Part shown: positions 18,800 to 28,520 of the stretch, one piece after another
Numbering within the stretch: position 1 is the stretch's first letter
Layout: every line of letters starts with the position of its first letter
Assembly (NCBI GenBank): GCA_030068525.1
Contig: JASJOS010000019.1
Location: 1 to 64,000 of the forward strand
Reading direction: 5' to 3'
From: Xanthocytophaga flava
GTDB lineage: Bacteria > Bacteroidota > Bacteroidia > Cytophagales > 172606-1
Length of the DNA stretch: 64,000 nt
Position numbers and translations under genes: made by a program
The notes under the pieces: model-generated
Database searches by the model: none
Seen by the model: only the letters and a program-made list of their open reading frames with translations
What the model was told of the DNA's origin: nothing

Positions 18800-19573
18800 C
18801 TACTCTTTGATGGCCACAAAACGTAAACGTTTGTAGTCTGCAAACCACTTTCCATCATGAAAGTTGGTTGATCTCAAAGACTCTTTAATCTGGGCAAAGA
18901 CTTCAGTCTTTGCTGTTTCTGATAATTCCTTCAATGCAAATCCTCTGAACATCTGAATCCAGTCAATAACGCCATTTTCAGGATCATCCAGTTCGGTGTC
19001 ACGATCAAAATGAGCAGCAAATGTCACACGGAAGCCACTTCTTTCGAGCAACGGTGTATACTCTCCGATACTTGGAAAATAATTCGTATGCACATCTGTG
19101 TTCATTCCTTTAGCTCGTAAAGCTTCAGCTAAAGCAACCAATATACGCTGCACATTTCCTTTTCCACCGAATTCAGCCACAAATCTGCCTCCTGGTTTTA
19201 GCGCTTTGTATACACACTCGATTACTTTTTCAGGAGTATGTATCCAATGCAATGTAGCGTTGGAAAACACAGCATCAAATGGTTCATCAAACCAGAAGTC
19301 AGCACCACTCTTCTGAAAAAAAGCAATTTCCGGATAAGCAGTCTGAGCCTTCGCAACCATTTCCGGCGAATTGTCAATACCTATCACTTCACAACCATAA
19401 CCGGCAATTTTCTTTGCCAGATGTCCTGTTCCTGCACCTAAGTCCAGAATTCGCTCACCTGCTTGTGGATTCAATAGGTTAATCACATCTTCACCATACT
19501 GAAACACAAAGGCATGTTTTGTATCATAAAACTGTGCATTCCACTGCTGAGTCTCATTCTGAGGATTAGGCAT
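18800..19573 (-). CDS. SAM methyltransferase, trans-aconitate type
   Basis: 257 aa. Motif ERILDLGAGTGHLAKKIAGYG, then VIGIDNSPEMVAKAQ and FDAVFSNATLHWIHTPEKV, resembling trans-aconitate 2-methyltransferases. Substrate not established. It lies between ilvB and ilvN on the same strand with short spacers, so it is co-expressed with branched-chain synthesis although the link in function is unclear. Confidence 0.75.
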   Translation of the reverse strand: MPNPQNETQQWNAQFYDTKHAFVFQYGEDVINLLNPQAGERILDLGAGTGHLAKKIAGYGCEVIGIDNSPEMVAKAQTAYPEIAFFQKSGADFWFDEPFDAVFSNATLHWIHTPEKVIECVYKALKPGGRFVAEFGGKGNVQRILVALAEALRAKGMNTDVHTNYFPSIGEYTPLLERSGFRVTFAAHFDRDTELDDPENGVIDWIQMFRGFALKELSETAKTEVFAQIKESLRSTNFHDGKWFADYKRLRFVAIKE

Positions 19574-19662
19574 AGGGCATCTTTTATTTTTATGTAAAAT
19601 TCGATAACGATCCGTAAAGTTTTCCCATAGCAGGCTAAAACTTTACGGATACTTTCACTAAA

Positions 19663-21396
19663 TCACTCTAAACGAATATCCGTTACGGATGCTCCAGCTG
19701 GTACCATTGGAAATACGTTTTCTTCTGTCTCTACAATTACTTCCATAAAATAAGGACCTTTGGCATCCAGCATCTTTTGAACAGCTGCTTTCAGGTTTTC
19801 ACGCTGCTCAACTTTCTCTGCAGGAATTGAATAGGCCTCAGCCAGCTTGATAAAGTTGGGATTGGTCATTTCTGTGAAAGAATACCGTTTTTCATGGAAC
19901 AGTTGTTGCCACTGACGTACCATACCCAGGAAGCTGTTATTCAATACCACAATCTTCACCCCGATGTTATACTGCATGATAGTTCCCAACTCCTGTACTG
20001 TCATTTGATACCCACCATCTCCAATGACAGCAATTACCTGACGGTCTGGTTTACCCAATTTAGCACCCATAGAAGCAGGCAGAGCAAAGCCCATGGTTCC
20101 CAAACCACCAGAAGTCACATTACTATCTGTTACTTTAAATTTGTAATAACGGGAAGTTGCCATCTGATGCTGACCGACATCAGTTACCACAATAGCTTCT
20201 CCATTTGTCATTTCAGAAATTACATTCACTACTTCAGACATCTTCAACTTACCAGTTTCAGGATGTAGTGCATGCTGGATCACCTTATCATGTTCTATCT
20301 TATCACAATCTCTGAACTCCTGTAGCCATTCTGTATGACTCTGTTTTTTGATCAATGGAGTCAATTCATGTAAAGCCTCTTTTGCATCTGAATTAATAGC
20401 TACCGCCGTCTTTACATTCTTATCAATCTCAGCAGGGTCGATTTCGATGTGAATTACTTTCGCCTGACGGGCATATGTTTTCAGATTACCTGTTACCCGA
20501 TCATCAAAACGCATTCCAATAGCTATCAACACATCACACTCATTCGTCTTGATATTAGGACCATAGTTTCCGTGCATTCCCAGATAGCCTACATATAATG
20601 GATGATCAGTAGGAAATGCAGATAGACCCATCAAGGTAGAAGCAACAGGGATATGGGCTTTCTCAGCAAATTCCACAATCTCTTTCTGGGCACCTGAAAG
20701 CAATATGCCGTGCCCTACCAGAATATAAGGCTTCTTAGCAGTATTAATCAATTCAGCTGCATCCTGTAAGCTCTGTTGAGTAGGCTTTGGATAAGGGGCA
20801 TAGCTACGAATCTTCTCACATTTTTTGTAAGAGAACTGCATCATAGCATTCTGAACATCTTTCGTAATATCAATCAGAACAGGTCCCGGACGCCCGGATT
20901 TAGCAATAAAGAATGCTTTGGCAAATACAGCAGGAATTTCGTCTACATTCGTGATCTGATAATTCCATTTCGTTACAGGCATAGAGATACCAATTACATC
21001 TGTTTCCTGGAAAGCATCTGTTCCCAGTAAAGGAGAGGCAACCTGACCTGTTACACATACCAAAGGTGTAGAATCAATTTGTGCATCAGCAATACCAGTA
21101 ATCAGGTTGGTAGCACCAGGTCCTGATGTGGCAAAACAAACTCCTACCCGACCTGTTACACGGGAATATCCCTGAGCAGCATGGATAGCTCCTTGTTCAT
21201 GACGAACCAGTATGTGAGTCAGCTTGTCTGCATATCCATATAAAGCATCATAGATGGGCATGATAGCACCTCCCGGATAGCCGAAAATCGTTTCAACGCC
21301 TTCTTCAATCAGACAACGTAATACAGCTTCTGACCCGGAAATAGGATCTTGTTTTACACTGGTTTCTTTATCACTCTTTGCTTGTAATGTCTGCAT
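19663..21396 (-). CDS. ilvB: acetolactate synthase large subunit
   Basis: 577 aa, usual length. ThDP-enzyme layout: N-terminal pyrimidine-binding domain (VETIFGYPGGAIMPIYDALY, with RHEQGA), a central FAD-type domain, and a C-terminal ThDP domain with GDGGYQMTVQELGT and NNSFLGMVRQWQ. It condenses pyruvate to acetolactate or with 2-ketobutyrate to acetohydroxybutyrate. Co-transcribed with ilvD upstream. Confidence 0.95.
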   Translation of the reverse strand: MQTLQAKSDKETSVKQDPISGSEAVLRCLIEEGVETIFGYPGGAIMPIYDALYGYADKLTHILVRHEQGAIHAAQGYSRVTGRVGVCFATSGPGATNLITGIADAQIDSTPLVCVTGQVASPLLGTDAFQETDVIGISMPVTKWNYQITNVDEIPAVFAKAFFIAKSGRPGPVLIDITKDVQNAMMQFSYKKCEKIRSYAPYPKPTQQSLQDAAELINTAKKPYILVGHGILLSGAQKEIVEFAEKAHIPVASTLMGLSAFPTDHPLYVGYLGMHGNYGPNIKTNECDVLIAIGMRFDDRVTGNLKTYARQAKVIHIEIDPAEIDKNVKTAVAINSDAKEALHELTPLIKKQSHTEWLQEFRDCDKIEHDKVIQHALHPETGKLKMSEVVNVISEMTNGEAIVVTDVGQHQMATSRYYKFKVTDSNVTSGGLGTMGFALPASMGAKLGKPDRQVIAVIGDGGYQMTVQELGTIMQYNIGVKIVVLNNSFLGMVRQWQQLFHEKRYSFTEMTNPNFIKLAEAYSIPAEKVEQRENLKAAVQKMLDAKGPYFMEVIVETEENVFPMVPAGASVTDIRLE

Positions 21397-21498
21397 ATGT
21401 TTATCAGTTGATGATCAATTTATTTGTTAATGAGAATTGACTGCGTGCAGAAATTCTCAAATAAATTAAATGGTAAGATAAATAGATATATTCAATCA

Positions 21499-21855
21499 CT
21501 AGTCATAGTGAGCAATTGCTTTGTACACTTTTCCCTGTTCATTAAACAGAAAAAATTCCACCGCTTTTTTATTCAGTACTGACGTATAATAAATGGTTAC
21601 AGAAGAAACGCTGCTGAGAACATCAATAATCTGAAAATGCAGATCCGGATACTTCTCTAATCCTTTTTCCCAATAGTTTCTGACTCGATCCTTTCCACTT
21701 AAAGTACCAGAAGGTTCGTTCATCAGACTCACAATCAAAGGTGTAGTCATCTCAAAGTCATCTGTGTAATGATCTAACACCCGATCCAGATCGTGTTTGT
21801 TCCAGGAATCTACCCAATCCTGGGCGAATTCAGTTGCGATTTCTTTTGTAAGCAT
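21499..21855 (-). CDS. NTF2/SnoaL-like small protein
   Basis: 118 aa from the ATG at 21855 (MLTKEIATEFAQDWVDSWN). The pattern DRVLDHYTDDFEM, GKDRVRNYWEKGLEKYPDLHF fits the NTF2-like/SnoaL fold. The pocket residues do not tell the ligand. It lies between ilvD and ilvB, presumably in the same transcript; no known role in the pathway. Confidence 0.7.
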   Translation of the reverse strand: MLTKEIATEFAQDWVDSWNKHDLDRVLDHYTDDFEMTTPLIVSLMNEPSGTLSGKDRVRNYWEKGLEKYPDLHFQIIDVLSSVSSVTIYYTSVLNKKAVEFFLFNEQGKVYKAIAHYD

Positions 21856-21943
21856 AGTTGTATAAATATAAAAAATGTACGCTATTAGTCTTTCAGTCTG
21901 AGCTCTCCACAACCTATCTATTGTACCTTCTCATCCTGATGTC

Positions 21944-23626
21944 TTATAAATCTGTCACACATCCCTGTGATGCAGAAGATACACTTTTAATGTATTTTTT
22001 CAGGATACCCTGAGTGGCTTTATAAGCAGGTTGTACCCATGCAGCTCTACGGGATGCCATTTCTTCATCTGAAATAAGAACGTCAATTGTATTATTTATT
22101 GCATCAATACGTATAGTATCTCCATCTTTAATCAATGCAATAGGGCCACCTTCCTGTGCTTCAGGTGTAACATGTCCTACCACAAAACCATGTGTACCTC
22201 CGGAGAAACGTCCATCTGTGATCATAGCAACTTTATCTCCTAATCCAGCACCCATAATAGCAGAAGTAGGTTTTAGCATTTCAGGCATACCAGGTCCCCC
22301 TTTTGGTCCTTCATTACGAATTACAACCACATGTCCGGGTTTAATTTCTCCTTTAGATGCAAACTCAATCAATGCTTCCTCGTTTTCACATACCTTTGCT
22401 ATACCTTCAAAAAACTCCCCTTCTTTACCTGTAATCTTTGCCACTGCACCTTCCGGAGCCAGGTTACCAAACAATATCTGAATATGTCCGCTTTTCTTGA
22501 TCGGATTAGAAATGGGACGAATAATAGATTGCGTTTCAAAATCCAGATCAGGTACGTCTGCCAGATTCTCAGCAACCGTTTTTCCTGTTACAGTTATACA
22601 GTCTCCATGAAGCAATCCTTGCTGATACAAATATTTCATGATAGCAGGTACACCCCCAATAGATAATACATCTTCCATAAAGTACTTTCCACTAGGTTTC
22701 AGATCTGCCAGATACGGTGTACGATCACTGATAGCCTGTACATCTTGGAGAGTAAAGGTAATTCCTACGGCATGTGCAATAGCCAGATAGTGTAATACAG
22801 CATTGGTAGATCCACCTGTAGCCATTACTACAGTCAAAGCATTTTCAAATGCTTTACCTGTCATAATATCTCTTGGCAGGATCTGTTTTTCAAGGAGATT
22901 TTTCATAGCAGCCCCAATGTGTACACATTCCTGCAGCTTGCCTTCGTGTGTAGCCGGATAGGTAGAGCTATTAGGTAAACTCATACCCATAGCTTCCAGA
23001 CTGGAAGCCATTGTATTGGCAGTGTACATCCCTCCACACGCTCCTTGTCCAGGAATAGAGTTCTGAATAACACCTTTATACTCTTCGTCGGATATATTAT
23101 TAGCAAACTTGCGACCCAGTGCTTCAAAGGCAGAAACAATATCCAGCTTCTTTCCATTGTAATTACCAGAACGGATAGTTCCACCATATACCATAATTGC
23201 CGGACGATTCAACCTCCCCATAGCCATCATAGCACCTGGCATATTTTTATCACAACCTACTACAGCAATAACCCCATCATACCACTGAGCACTTACCACT
23301 GTTTCAATTGAATCAGCAATAATATCCCGGCTAGGCAATGAATAGGACATACCATCATTTCCATTGGTCATACCATCTGAAACACCAATCGTATTGAATA
23401 TCAATCCTACCATTCCATTTTCCTGAATACCTTTCTTTACATATACAGACAGGCCGTTTAGGTGCATATTACATGGATTACCTTCATATCCAGTGCTGGC
23501 AATGCCAATTTGAGCTTTGGCCATATCAGTTTCTGTTAAACCGATACCATACAACATAGCCTGAGCAGCAGGATTTGTCACTTCTTGTGTTAATGTACGC
23601 GAATATTTATTCAGTGGCTCATTCAT
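21944..23626 (-). CDS. ilvD: dihydroxy-acid dehydratase
   Basis: 560 aa. IlvD/Edd family signatures are [15 protein letters not shown] (Fe-S Cys, near residue 124), [12 protein letters not shown] (near 197) and the C-terminal [15 protein letters not shown]. It dehydrates dihydroxy acids to the 2-keto acids of valine and isoleucine. First gene of the ilv group and directly downstream of an attenuator leader of about 250 nt. Confidence 0.95.
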   Translation of the reverse strand: MNEPLNKYSRTLTQEVTNPAAQAMLYGIGLTETDMAKAQIGIASTGYEGNPCNMHLNGLSVYVKKGIQENGMVGLIFNTIGVSDGMTNGNDGMSYSLPSRDIIADSIETVVSAQWYDGVIAVVGCDKNMPGAMMAMGRLNRPAIMVYGGTIRSGNYNGKKLDIVSAFEALGRKFANNISDEEYKGVIQNSIPGQGACGGMYTANTMASSLEAMGMSLPNSSTYPATHEGKLQECVHIGAAMKNLLEKQILPRDIMTGKAFENALTVVMATGGSTNAVLHYLAIAHAVGITFTLQDVQAISDRTPYLADLKPSGKYFMEDVLSIGGVPAIMKYLYQQGLLHGDCITVTGKTVAENLADVPDLDFETQSIIRPISNPIKKSGHIQILFGNLAPEGAVAKITGKEGEFFEGIAKVCENEEALIEFASKGEIKPGHVVVIRNEGPKGGPGMPEMLKPTSAIMGAGLGDKVAMITDGRFSGGTHGFVVGHVTPEAQEGGPIALIKDGDTIRIDAINNTIDVLISDEEMASRRAAWVQPAYKATQGILKKYIKSVSSASQGCVTDL

Positions 23627-23688
23627 TCTTTTTGATCGAAATAGTAGTAATAAATAGGTTTTTCAAAAGCTAGATTCTAACAAACAAA

Positions 23689-23721
23689 ACAGCCTTTCAC
23701 ACATAAGAGCATGAAAGGCTG
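23689..23721 (-). terminator. second leader hairpin before ilvD
   Basis: On the minus strand ACAGCCTTTCA ... TGAAAGGCTGT followed by TTTGTTTG. A terminator-like hairpin about 65 nt upstream of ilvD. A weaker hairpin, GCTGCC-AAAT-GCAGC, lies at about 23744-23760. Confidence 0.6.
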
Positions 23722-23822
23722 TCAGGCATATATTTATGTCCGATTGCTGCATTTGGCAGCATCCTGAGATTGATACGATTTTATTGTTGCGCTTTTCATA
23801 TTTTTTGGGTTGTAGTGATAAA

Positions 23823-23879
23823 AAAAAGACCTTCCTACAGTGAGAAAGGTCTTTTTCAGATATGCAATGCCTTTCTCAC
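23823..23879 (-). promoter_or_regulatory. ilv attenuator: terminator and antiterminator
   Basis: On the minus strand AAAAAGACC (23856-23848) pairs with GGTCTTTTT (23831-23823) to make a terminator followed by Ts. An alternative 10-bp stem, GTGAGAAAGG (23879-23870) with CCTTTCTCAC (23849-23840), overlaps its left arm and would prevent it. The leader peptide stop lies inside the antiterminator left arm, the classical geometry for ribosome-stalling control. Confidence 0.75.
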
Positions 23880-23938
23880 CCACTAATAATAGAGAGTAGC
23901 ACCACCACCAAAATAATATGTTGAATGAGTATTTTCAC
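23876..23938 (-). CDS. ilv leader peptide
   Basis: 20 aa from a GTG start with a stop codon just upstream in frame: MKILIQHII, LVVVLL, SIISG. Thirteen of 20 residues are Ile, Leu or Val, including the run ILVVVLL. This composition directly upstream of overlapping terminator and antiterminator stems identifies an attenuation leader for the ilvD-ilvB-ilvN-ilvC genes. Stalling at scarce charged tRNA would favour the antiterminator. Too short for ordinary gene finders. Confidence 0.75.
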   Translation of the reverse strand: MKILIQHIILVVVLLSIISG

Positions 23939-24492
23939 TTAGTAAAGTACTGTAAAAACGCTGCTAATTTCTGGAGTATTTTCTTTTTCTCCAAACAAAA
24001 CTTACTATATTTTTCCTTTGAGATTTATAACGATATTTTATTTGCCACCTATCTTGATTCAATACCACAATATTCTGTGAAATATCCTTTTTATTCGAGT
24101 TTACAGGAATTTCCTCGGTAACTTAGAACCTATCATGTAATAATCTTTCTTAAATGCCTCAGAATTATTCTCAAGTTACTAAAAATCAATATATCTGGAC
24201 ACTATAAATACAGTAAAAAAATAGTATGGGAACAACAAAAAATAACTCTCAATGCATAGCATAAACTATCCATAGCTCTTTTCAACCTGATAGAAGTATT
24301 CTAAAACATTCATTTCTGCAAATATATTACACAAAAAGCAGTAGTGTATAATTGTGTTTTTCCTACGCATATCTTATACGAGTTTTGCTTTATCTATTTG
24401 ATAATCAAGCAACATTTCACTAAAAAGTATAACAGTTACAATACAACCATTCTCTTATACTACAACATACTTACTTTATTGTCGGGATATCC
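23939..24492. other. intergenic, divergent promoters expected
   Basis: AT-rich stretch between the ilv leader (minus) and a TonB receptor (plus). It should hold both promoters, but I see no perfect TTG / TAnnTTTG pair. No gene is convincing. Confidence 0.4.
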
Positions 24493-26640
24493 ATGTATAA
24501 ATCATTCACTATTTTGTTAAAACAAATAGGTCACTATTCTATTTTAACAGGATTCCTAATCCTTGGTACATTCATTTCAGTAAGCGCCCAGCAAACAGCC
24601 CAAGCCGAGATTGATACAACTACTACATATGACTATTATTCTATGTCACTGGAAGAACTGCTGAAGTTAAAAGCTTCCGGAGTGACTATGTCAAGTGAAC
24701 TTGAGAAGTTAATAAATTCCTTGATTGGGGTTGCCTCACAAAAAGCCCAGTCTTCCCGAAAATCACCAAGTATTGTTTCACTCATTACAGAAGAAGACAT
24801 CAAATCTTCAGGAGCCCGAGACCTGATAGATGTCTTACGTATGGTGCCTGGCTTTCAATTTGGTATGGATACCCAAGGCGTTACAGGCCTTAGTATAAGA
24901 GGAAACTGGGCACATGAAGGCAAAGTACTACTACTGCTGGATGGACAAGAGATGAATGAAACAATGTACAGTACCTTACAATTTGGCAATCATTTCGATG
25001 TAAGTCAGATAAAACGGATCGAAATAATCCGAGGGCCTGGATCTGCTATTTATGGTGGTTATGCAGAATATGCAGTAATCAGTATCATTACCAAAAGCTA
25101 TGATGATTTGAAAGGGTTACAAATTACGGGTACTTATGGAACTATGGAGCATGCCTATGCCCGACGCAATATCAGTATTTCTGCTGGTCAGAAAATAGGA
25201 AACTGGGGACTTTCTCTTGCAGTATTTGCAGGACAAGGCCAGCGTAGTGATCAACCTTTCACTTCATTTTATCAGGGAATAAGTCGGATAGACACAGTAT
25301 ATAATGAGCAGGAAATCCAGCGTATTGATACTTCCTATGTGCCACAGACGTATTCCATGAAAAATAATTCGGCACTGAATCCAACCAATGTAAATCTTGG
25401 TATAACCTACAAAAACTGGACGGTCCGGGGAATTTATGATGACTACCAAGCCACTATTCGAGATGGGTATGATGTTAGTCTGAGTCGGGCATATCCCAAT
25501 AATTTCAAGTCATGGCTGGGAGAAATCAAATACAAATGGGAAATTAATAGCAAACTTACCATAACTCCACGTCTGAGTTTCAAACGGCAGCTGCCCTGGC
25601 AATATTCAGGTAACACAGAAGAATACTCCTCTTACAATAAACAGGCAGATCGCAGTCGGGGAAGCATCACCCTTACCTATGATCTATCCCGCCGCGTCAA
25701 CATTATAGGTGGTGGAGAATTTTTCAATGATAGAGGATATAACTTCTCTAAGAAAGGTGATACATTGTTTTACAATGGAAGCAGACATGTCACTTTCAAT
25801 AACAAAGCGCTGTTTGCTCAAACATTACTTAAATTCTCTATAGCACATATTACCATAGGTATGCGCTATGATCACAATGATGCCTTTGGATCTGCGTTTG
25901 TCCCTCGTTTAGGTATTACCCGTAAGTTTGATAAACTTCACCTCAAAGTATTGTATTCCAACTCATTCCGTGCTCCTGGAATTGAAAATATCAATTTTAG
26001 TATTGATAATCGTATTAATCCTGAAAAAAGCAGTGTCCTGGAAATGGAAGCCGGGTACCAGATTGGTAAAAATTCTTTCCTGACAATCAATCTTTTTGAC
26101 ATAACTACTAAAGACCCTATTGTCTACAATTTTGAAGAGGGTGATTCCTATCAAAACTTTCCCAGAAGTGGCAGTAGCGGTTTGGAAATGGAATACAAAC
26201 TAAAAGAGCGCTGGGGATTCCTGACAGTAAGTTATGCTTTTTATACGACTGCATGGAAGAAAGAAACTATTTCTCTTTATAGTGTGCCAGGCAAAAACAA
26301 TGTCACACTTGGAAACCCTGCTCATCAGATAGGAATCAACAGCAATGTACACCTGGGCTCAGACTGGTATGCGAGTCTTTCTGGTACTTTACTAAGTAAC
26401 AGGTACAGCTATATTGCACCGGAAACAGTTGGAAAATTTACCCCTGCCGCTTTATTGAATACGTTTATTCGCAAACAAAACCTTCTTACTTCCGGTCTTG
26501 AAGTCGGATTAGGCATCTATGATATCCTAAATCAAAAGTTTGCTTTTATTCAACCTTATAATGGCGGTCATGCCCCACTACCAGGTCCATCACGAGAGTT
26601 TCTGATTCGTGTTTCCTATACGTTGAAACAAACTAATTAA
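24493..26640 (+). CDS. TonB-dependent receptor
   Basis: 715 aa. Signal-like segment (about residues 14-33), plug domain with SPSIVSLITEEDIKSSGARDLIDVLR and RGPGSAIYGGYAEYAVI, and a barrel ending with YTLKQTN. There is no carboxypeptidase-regulatory domain, so it is not SusC-like; it resembles CirA/BtuB-type receptors. Two YfiR-like proteins follow at 17 and 57 nt, a recurrent arrangement. Substrate unknown. Confidence 0.85.
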   Translation: MYKSFTILLKQIGHYSILTGFLILGTFISVSAQQTAQAEIDTTTTYDYYSMSLEELLKLKASGVTMSSELEKLINSLIGVASQKAQSSRKSPSIVSLITEEDIKSSGARDLIDVLRMVPGFQFGMDTQGVTGLSIRGNWAHEGKVLLLLDGQEMNETMYSTLQFGNHFDVSQIKRIEIIRGPGSAIYGGYAEYAVISIITKSYDDLKGLQITGTYGTMEHAYARRNISISAGQKIGNWGLSLAVFAGQGQRSDQPFTSFYQGISRIDTVYNEQEIQRIDTSYVPQTYSMKNNSALNPTNVNLGITYKNWTVRGIYDDYQATIRDGYDVSLSRAYPNNFKSWLGEIKYKWEINSKLTITPRLSFKRQLPWQYSGNTEEYSSYNKQADRSRGSITLTYDLSRRVNIIGGGEFFNDRGYNFSKKGDTLFYNGSRHVTFNNKALFAQTLLKFSIAHITIGMRYDHNDAFGSAFVPRLGITRKFDKLHLKVLYSNSFRAPGIENINFSIDNRINPEKSSVLEMEAGYQIGKNSFLTINLFDITTKDPIVYNFEEGDSYQNFPRSGSSGLEMEYKLKERWGFLTVSYAFYTTAWKKETISLYSVPGKNNVTLGNPAHQIGINSNVHLGSDWYASLSGTLLSNRYSYIAPETVGKFTPAALLNTFIRKQNLLTSGLEVGLGIYDILNQKFAFIQPYNGGHAPLPGPSREFLIRVSYTLKQTN

Positions 26641-26657
26641 TCTCTATTTCGTAGAAT

Positions 26658-27197
26658 ATGAAACGATATTATTCCCTGATTTATATAGTAGTATTCAGTC
26701 TCGTACTACCTGTATTACAAGCTTCAGCTCAACAGGTAGACAGCAAATTAACATGCATTTTCATTTACAACTTTACCAAGTACATTAAATGGCCTCCCAA
26801 CACAGAAAGTGGTGACTTTGTGATTGGTGTTCTGGGTGATAGTCCAGTAGAGGCTGAACTGCAAAAACTAACTTCTAAATTAAAAGTTAATGGGGTACGA
26901 AACATTGCCGTCAAAAAATTTAGCTCAGATGCCAACGTAAGTACTTTACAAACTTGCCATATTTTGTATATATCTAAAAAAGAAAGTAAAACCCTTAAAG
27001 AACTGAACAGTACCCTGAGTAATTCATCCACATTATTGGTTAGTGAAGGTATGGGTATGGCCAACAAAGGCAGTACCATAAGTATATATATAGACGAAGA
27101 AACAGATCAGATCAAACTGGAACTCAACAAAAAGATGCTGGAAAGCCATAAACTTAAAGCATCTTCTGAGCTTTTGGCATTAGCAGTAGTAATCTAG
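26658..27197 (+). CDS. YfiR-like (DUF4154) periplasmic protein
   Basis: 179 aa. Signal peptide, then the family's KLTCIFIYNFTKYIKWP and FVIGVLGDSPVEAEL. YfiR of Pseudomonas represses a diguanylate cyclase from the periplasm. Here no cyclase is adjacent, so the partner is unknown. It pairs with the next gene, a diverged copy. Confidence 0.8.
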   Translation: MKRYYSLIYIVVFSLVLPVLQASAQQVDSKLTCIFIYNFTKYIKWPPNTESGDFVIGVLGDSPVEAELQKLTSKLKVNGVRNIAVKKFSSDANVSTLQTCHILYISKKESKTLKELNSTLSNSSTLLVSEGMGMANKGSTISIYIDEETDQIKLELNKKMLESHKLKASSELLALAVVI

Positions 27198-27254
27198 CGT
27201 ATGCAGAATATTATTGTGCTGCCAATATATGTGCCTCTAAACTCAATCACAAGC

Positions 27255-27812
27255 ATGAAAAGACATACGTATCTCTATTCTGTAAAAACCTGTCAGTTAG
27301 CAATTATTTTTATTTTCTTAACTCACTGCCATCTTTTTGCTCAGGATATCGAAAGTAAAATGAGAGCAATATTCATTTATAACATTGCCAAGAATATCAA
27401 CTGGCCGGAAAGTGCCCCTAAAGGTGATTTTGTGATAGGCATTGTAGGGGATAACTCCATTGCTGGTGAACTGGATAAGATGATATCCAATACTACTACC
27501 CATAATGGTAGGACAACAATAGTAAAGAAGATAGCAGCCAGTCATGCTGTAGGGGTAATCGAAAATTATCACATACTATACTTTTCAACGAAAGAAACCC
27601 AGGCTATGCAGCCAATTATTACTAATGCAACTAAGCTCCCTGTATTACTTATTGGGGAGAAAGCTGATAATTCCTGTAAGGGAAGTACGTTATGCTTTAG
27701 TAAAGACACAAATAATAAGTTACGACTGGAATTACACAAGCTTTCACTGGAACAACATCGCTTAAAAGCGACCAATGATTTGTTACGTATAGCCACAGTT
27801 ATTGACAATTAA
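27255..27812 (+). CDS. second YfiR-like (DUF4154) protein
   Basis: 185 aa. ATG at 27255 chosen because it opens a signal peptide (CQLAIIFIFLTHCHLFAQ). It repeats the pattern of the gene before: MRAIFIYNIAKNINWPES, FVIGIVGDNSIAGEL, ILYFSTKE and LGEKADNSCKGS-like segments. A tandem duplicate; both have the same ending ESHKLKA / EQHRLKA. Confidence 0.8.
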   Translation: MKRHTYLYSVKTCQLAIIFIFLTHCHLFAQDIESKMRAIFIYNIAKNINWPESAPKGDFVIGIVGDNSIAGELDKMISNTTTHNGRTTIVKKIAASHAVGVIENYHILYFSTKETQAMQPIITNATKLPVLLIGEKADNSCKGSTLCFSKDTNNKLRLELHKLSLEQHRLKATNDLLRIATVIDN

Positions 27813-27841
27813 TTTTTTGTTTATATATTTGTGGCACAAAA

Positions 27842-27914
27842 GCGGGAGTAGCTCAGCTGGTAGAGCGCGACCTTGCCAAGGTCGAGGTCGCGGGTTCGAA
27901 CCCCGTCTCCCGCT
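27842..27914 (+). tRNA. tRNA-Gly(GCC)
   Basis: Full cloverleaf: acceptor GCGGGAG / CTCCCGC, D arm GCTCAGCTGGTAGAGC, anticodon loop TTGCCAA, T arm CGGG-TTCGAAC-CCCG. CCA is not encoded. Confidence 0.97.
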
Positions 27915-28092
27915 CTCTTTAAGGAAAAAATGAAAATATTTTTTCTTGCACTTTTCCCAGAAGTCACCGCCCTTTAAATCATCGCAGTATATTAAGTATA
28001 TAATAACTTTCCCGGTTTGTATTTTTCATTCTTTTCATGCAAAGAAACACGCCAACGAAGTAATTTTCTAAAAAAATATTCCATTTGAAAAT

Positions 28093-28134
28093 TTGCAAAT
28101 GTGATTTCATCTCACTTACCTTTGTATCACATTT
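28093..28134 (+). promoter_or_regulatory. promoter with embedded operator
   Basis: TTG at 28093-28095, 21 nt, TACCTTTG at 28117-28124. A perfect 9-bp inverted repeat, AAATGTGAT (28097-28105) and ATCACATTT (28126-28134), brackets the -7 element. It looks like a repressor site; the regulator is unknown. Confidence 0.65.
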
Positions 28135-28161
28135 GGTATTAACCAGTAAATAACTACAAAG

Positions 28162-28302
28162 ATGTTACAGCACATTACATATTGTTCAACCAAGCCGGCG
28201 ATGCTGATAAACTTCGGAAGAAGTAACGATAGCCGCGTAGGCGAGGTATATTCGGGCGTATGTAAGTGTGACCCTCTAAATAACCAACATAGGTTTCTTT
28301 AG
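28162..28302 (+). CDS. possible 46-aa peptide
   Basis: 46 codons beginning MLQHITYCSTK and ending NNQHRFF; three Cys, no signal peptide, no known family. It is supported by a good promoter upstream, a terminator downstream and an ACTACAAAG-ATG leader resembling the CTACAACT-ATG leaders of the Ro60 region. The transcript may instead be a small RNA. Confidence 0.4.
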   Translation: MLQHITYCSTKPAMLINFGRSNDSRVGEVYSGVCKCDPLNNQHRFL

Positions 28303-28322
28303 CAATCAACACACAGATATAT

Positions 28323-28356
28323 AGCCCGAACCCAAAAAGTTCGGGCTTTTTTATTT
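28323..28356 (+). terminator. rho-independent terminator
   Basis: AGCCCGAAC ... GTTCGGGCT followed by TTTTTTATTTT. It ends the short transcript that starts at about 28131. Between here and 28520 I see only a hairpin at 28447-28472 (ATTCAGAAC / GTTCTGAAT). Confidence 0.9.
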
Positions 28357-28520
28357 TCTATCCCTTTTCAATTCACGATTTCAGCTTCTAAAGCAGAAAA
28401 ACGGCTAGAAAACAAGCGAAAGCTTATAGTTAACAAATTTCAATTTATTCAGAACATTCGAAAGTTCTGAATTTGTCTCGATAACGATCGGGAAATGTTC
28501 TTTGAAATCATGGCGCACTC

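Noticed and set aside
28096-28116. CRP-like TGTGA...TCACT site
   Set aside because: The half-site spacing is 7 rather than 6; the 9-bp inverted repeat around the -7 box is a better explanation.
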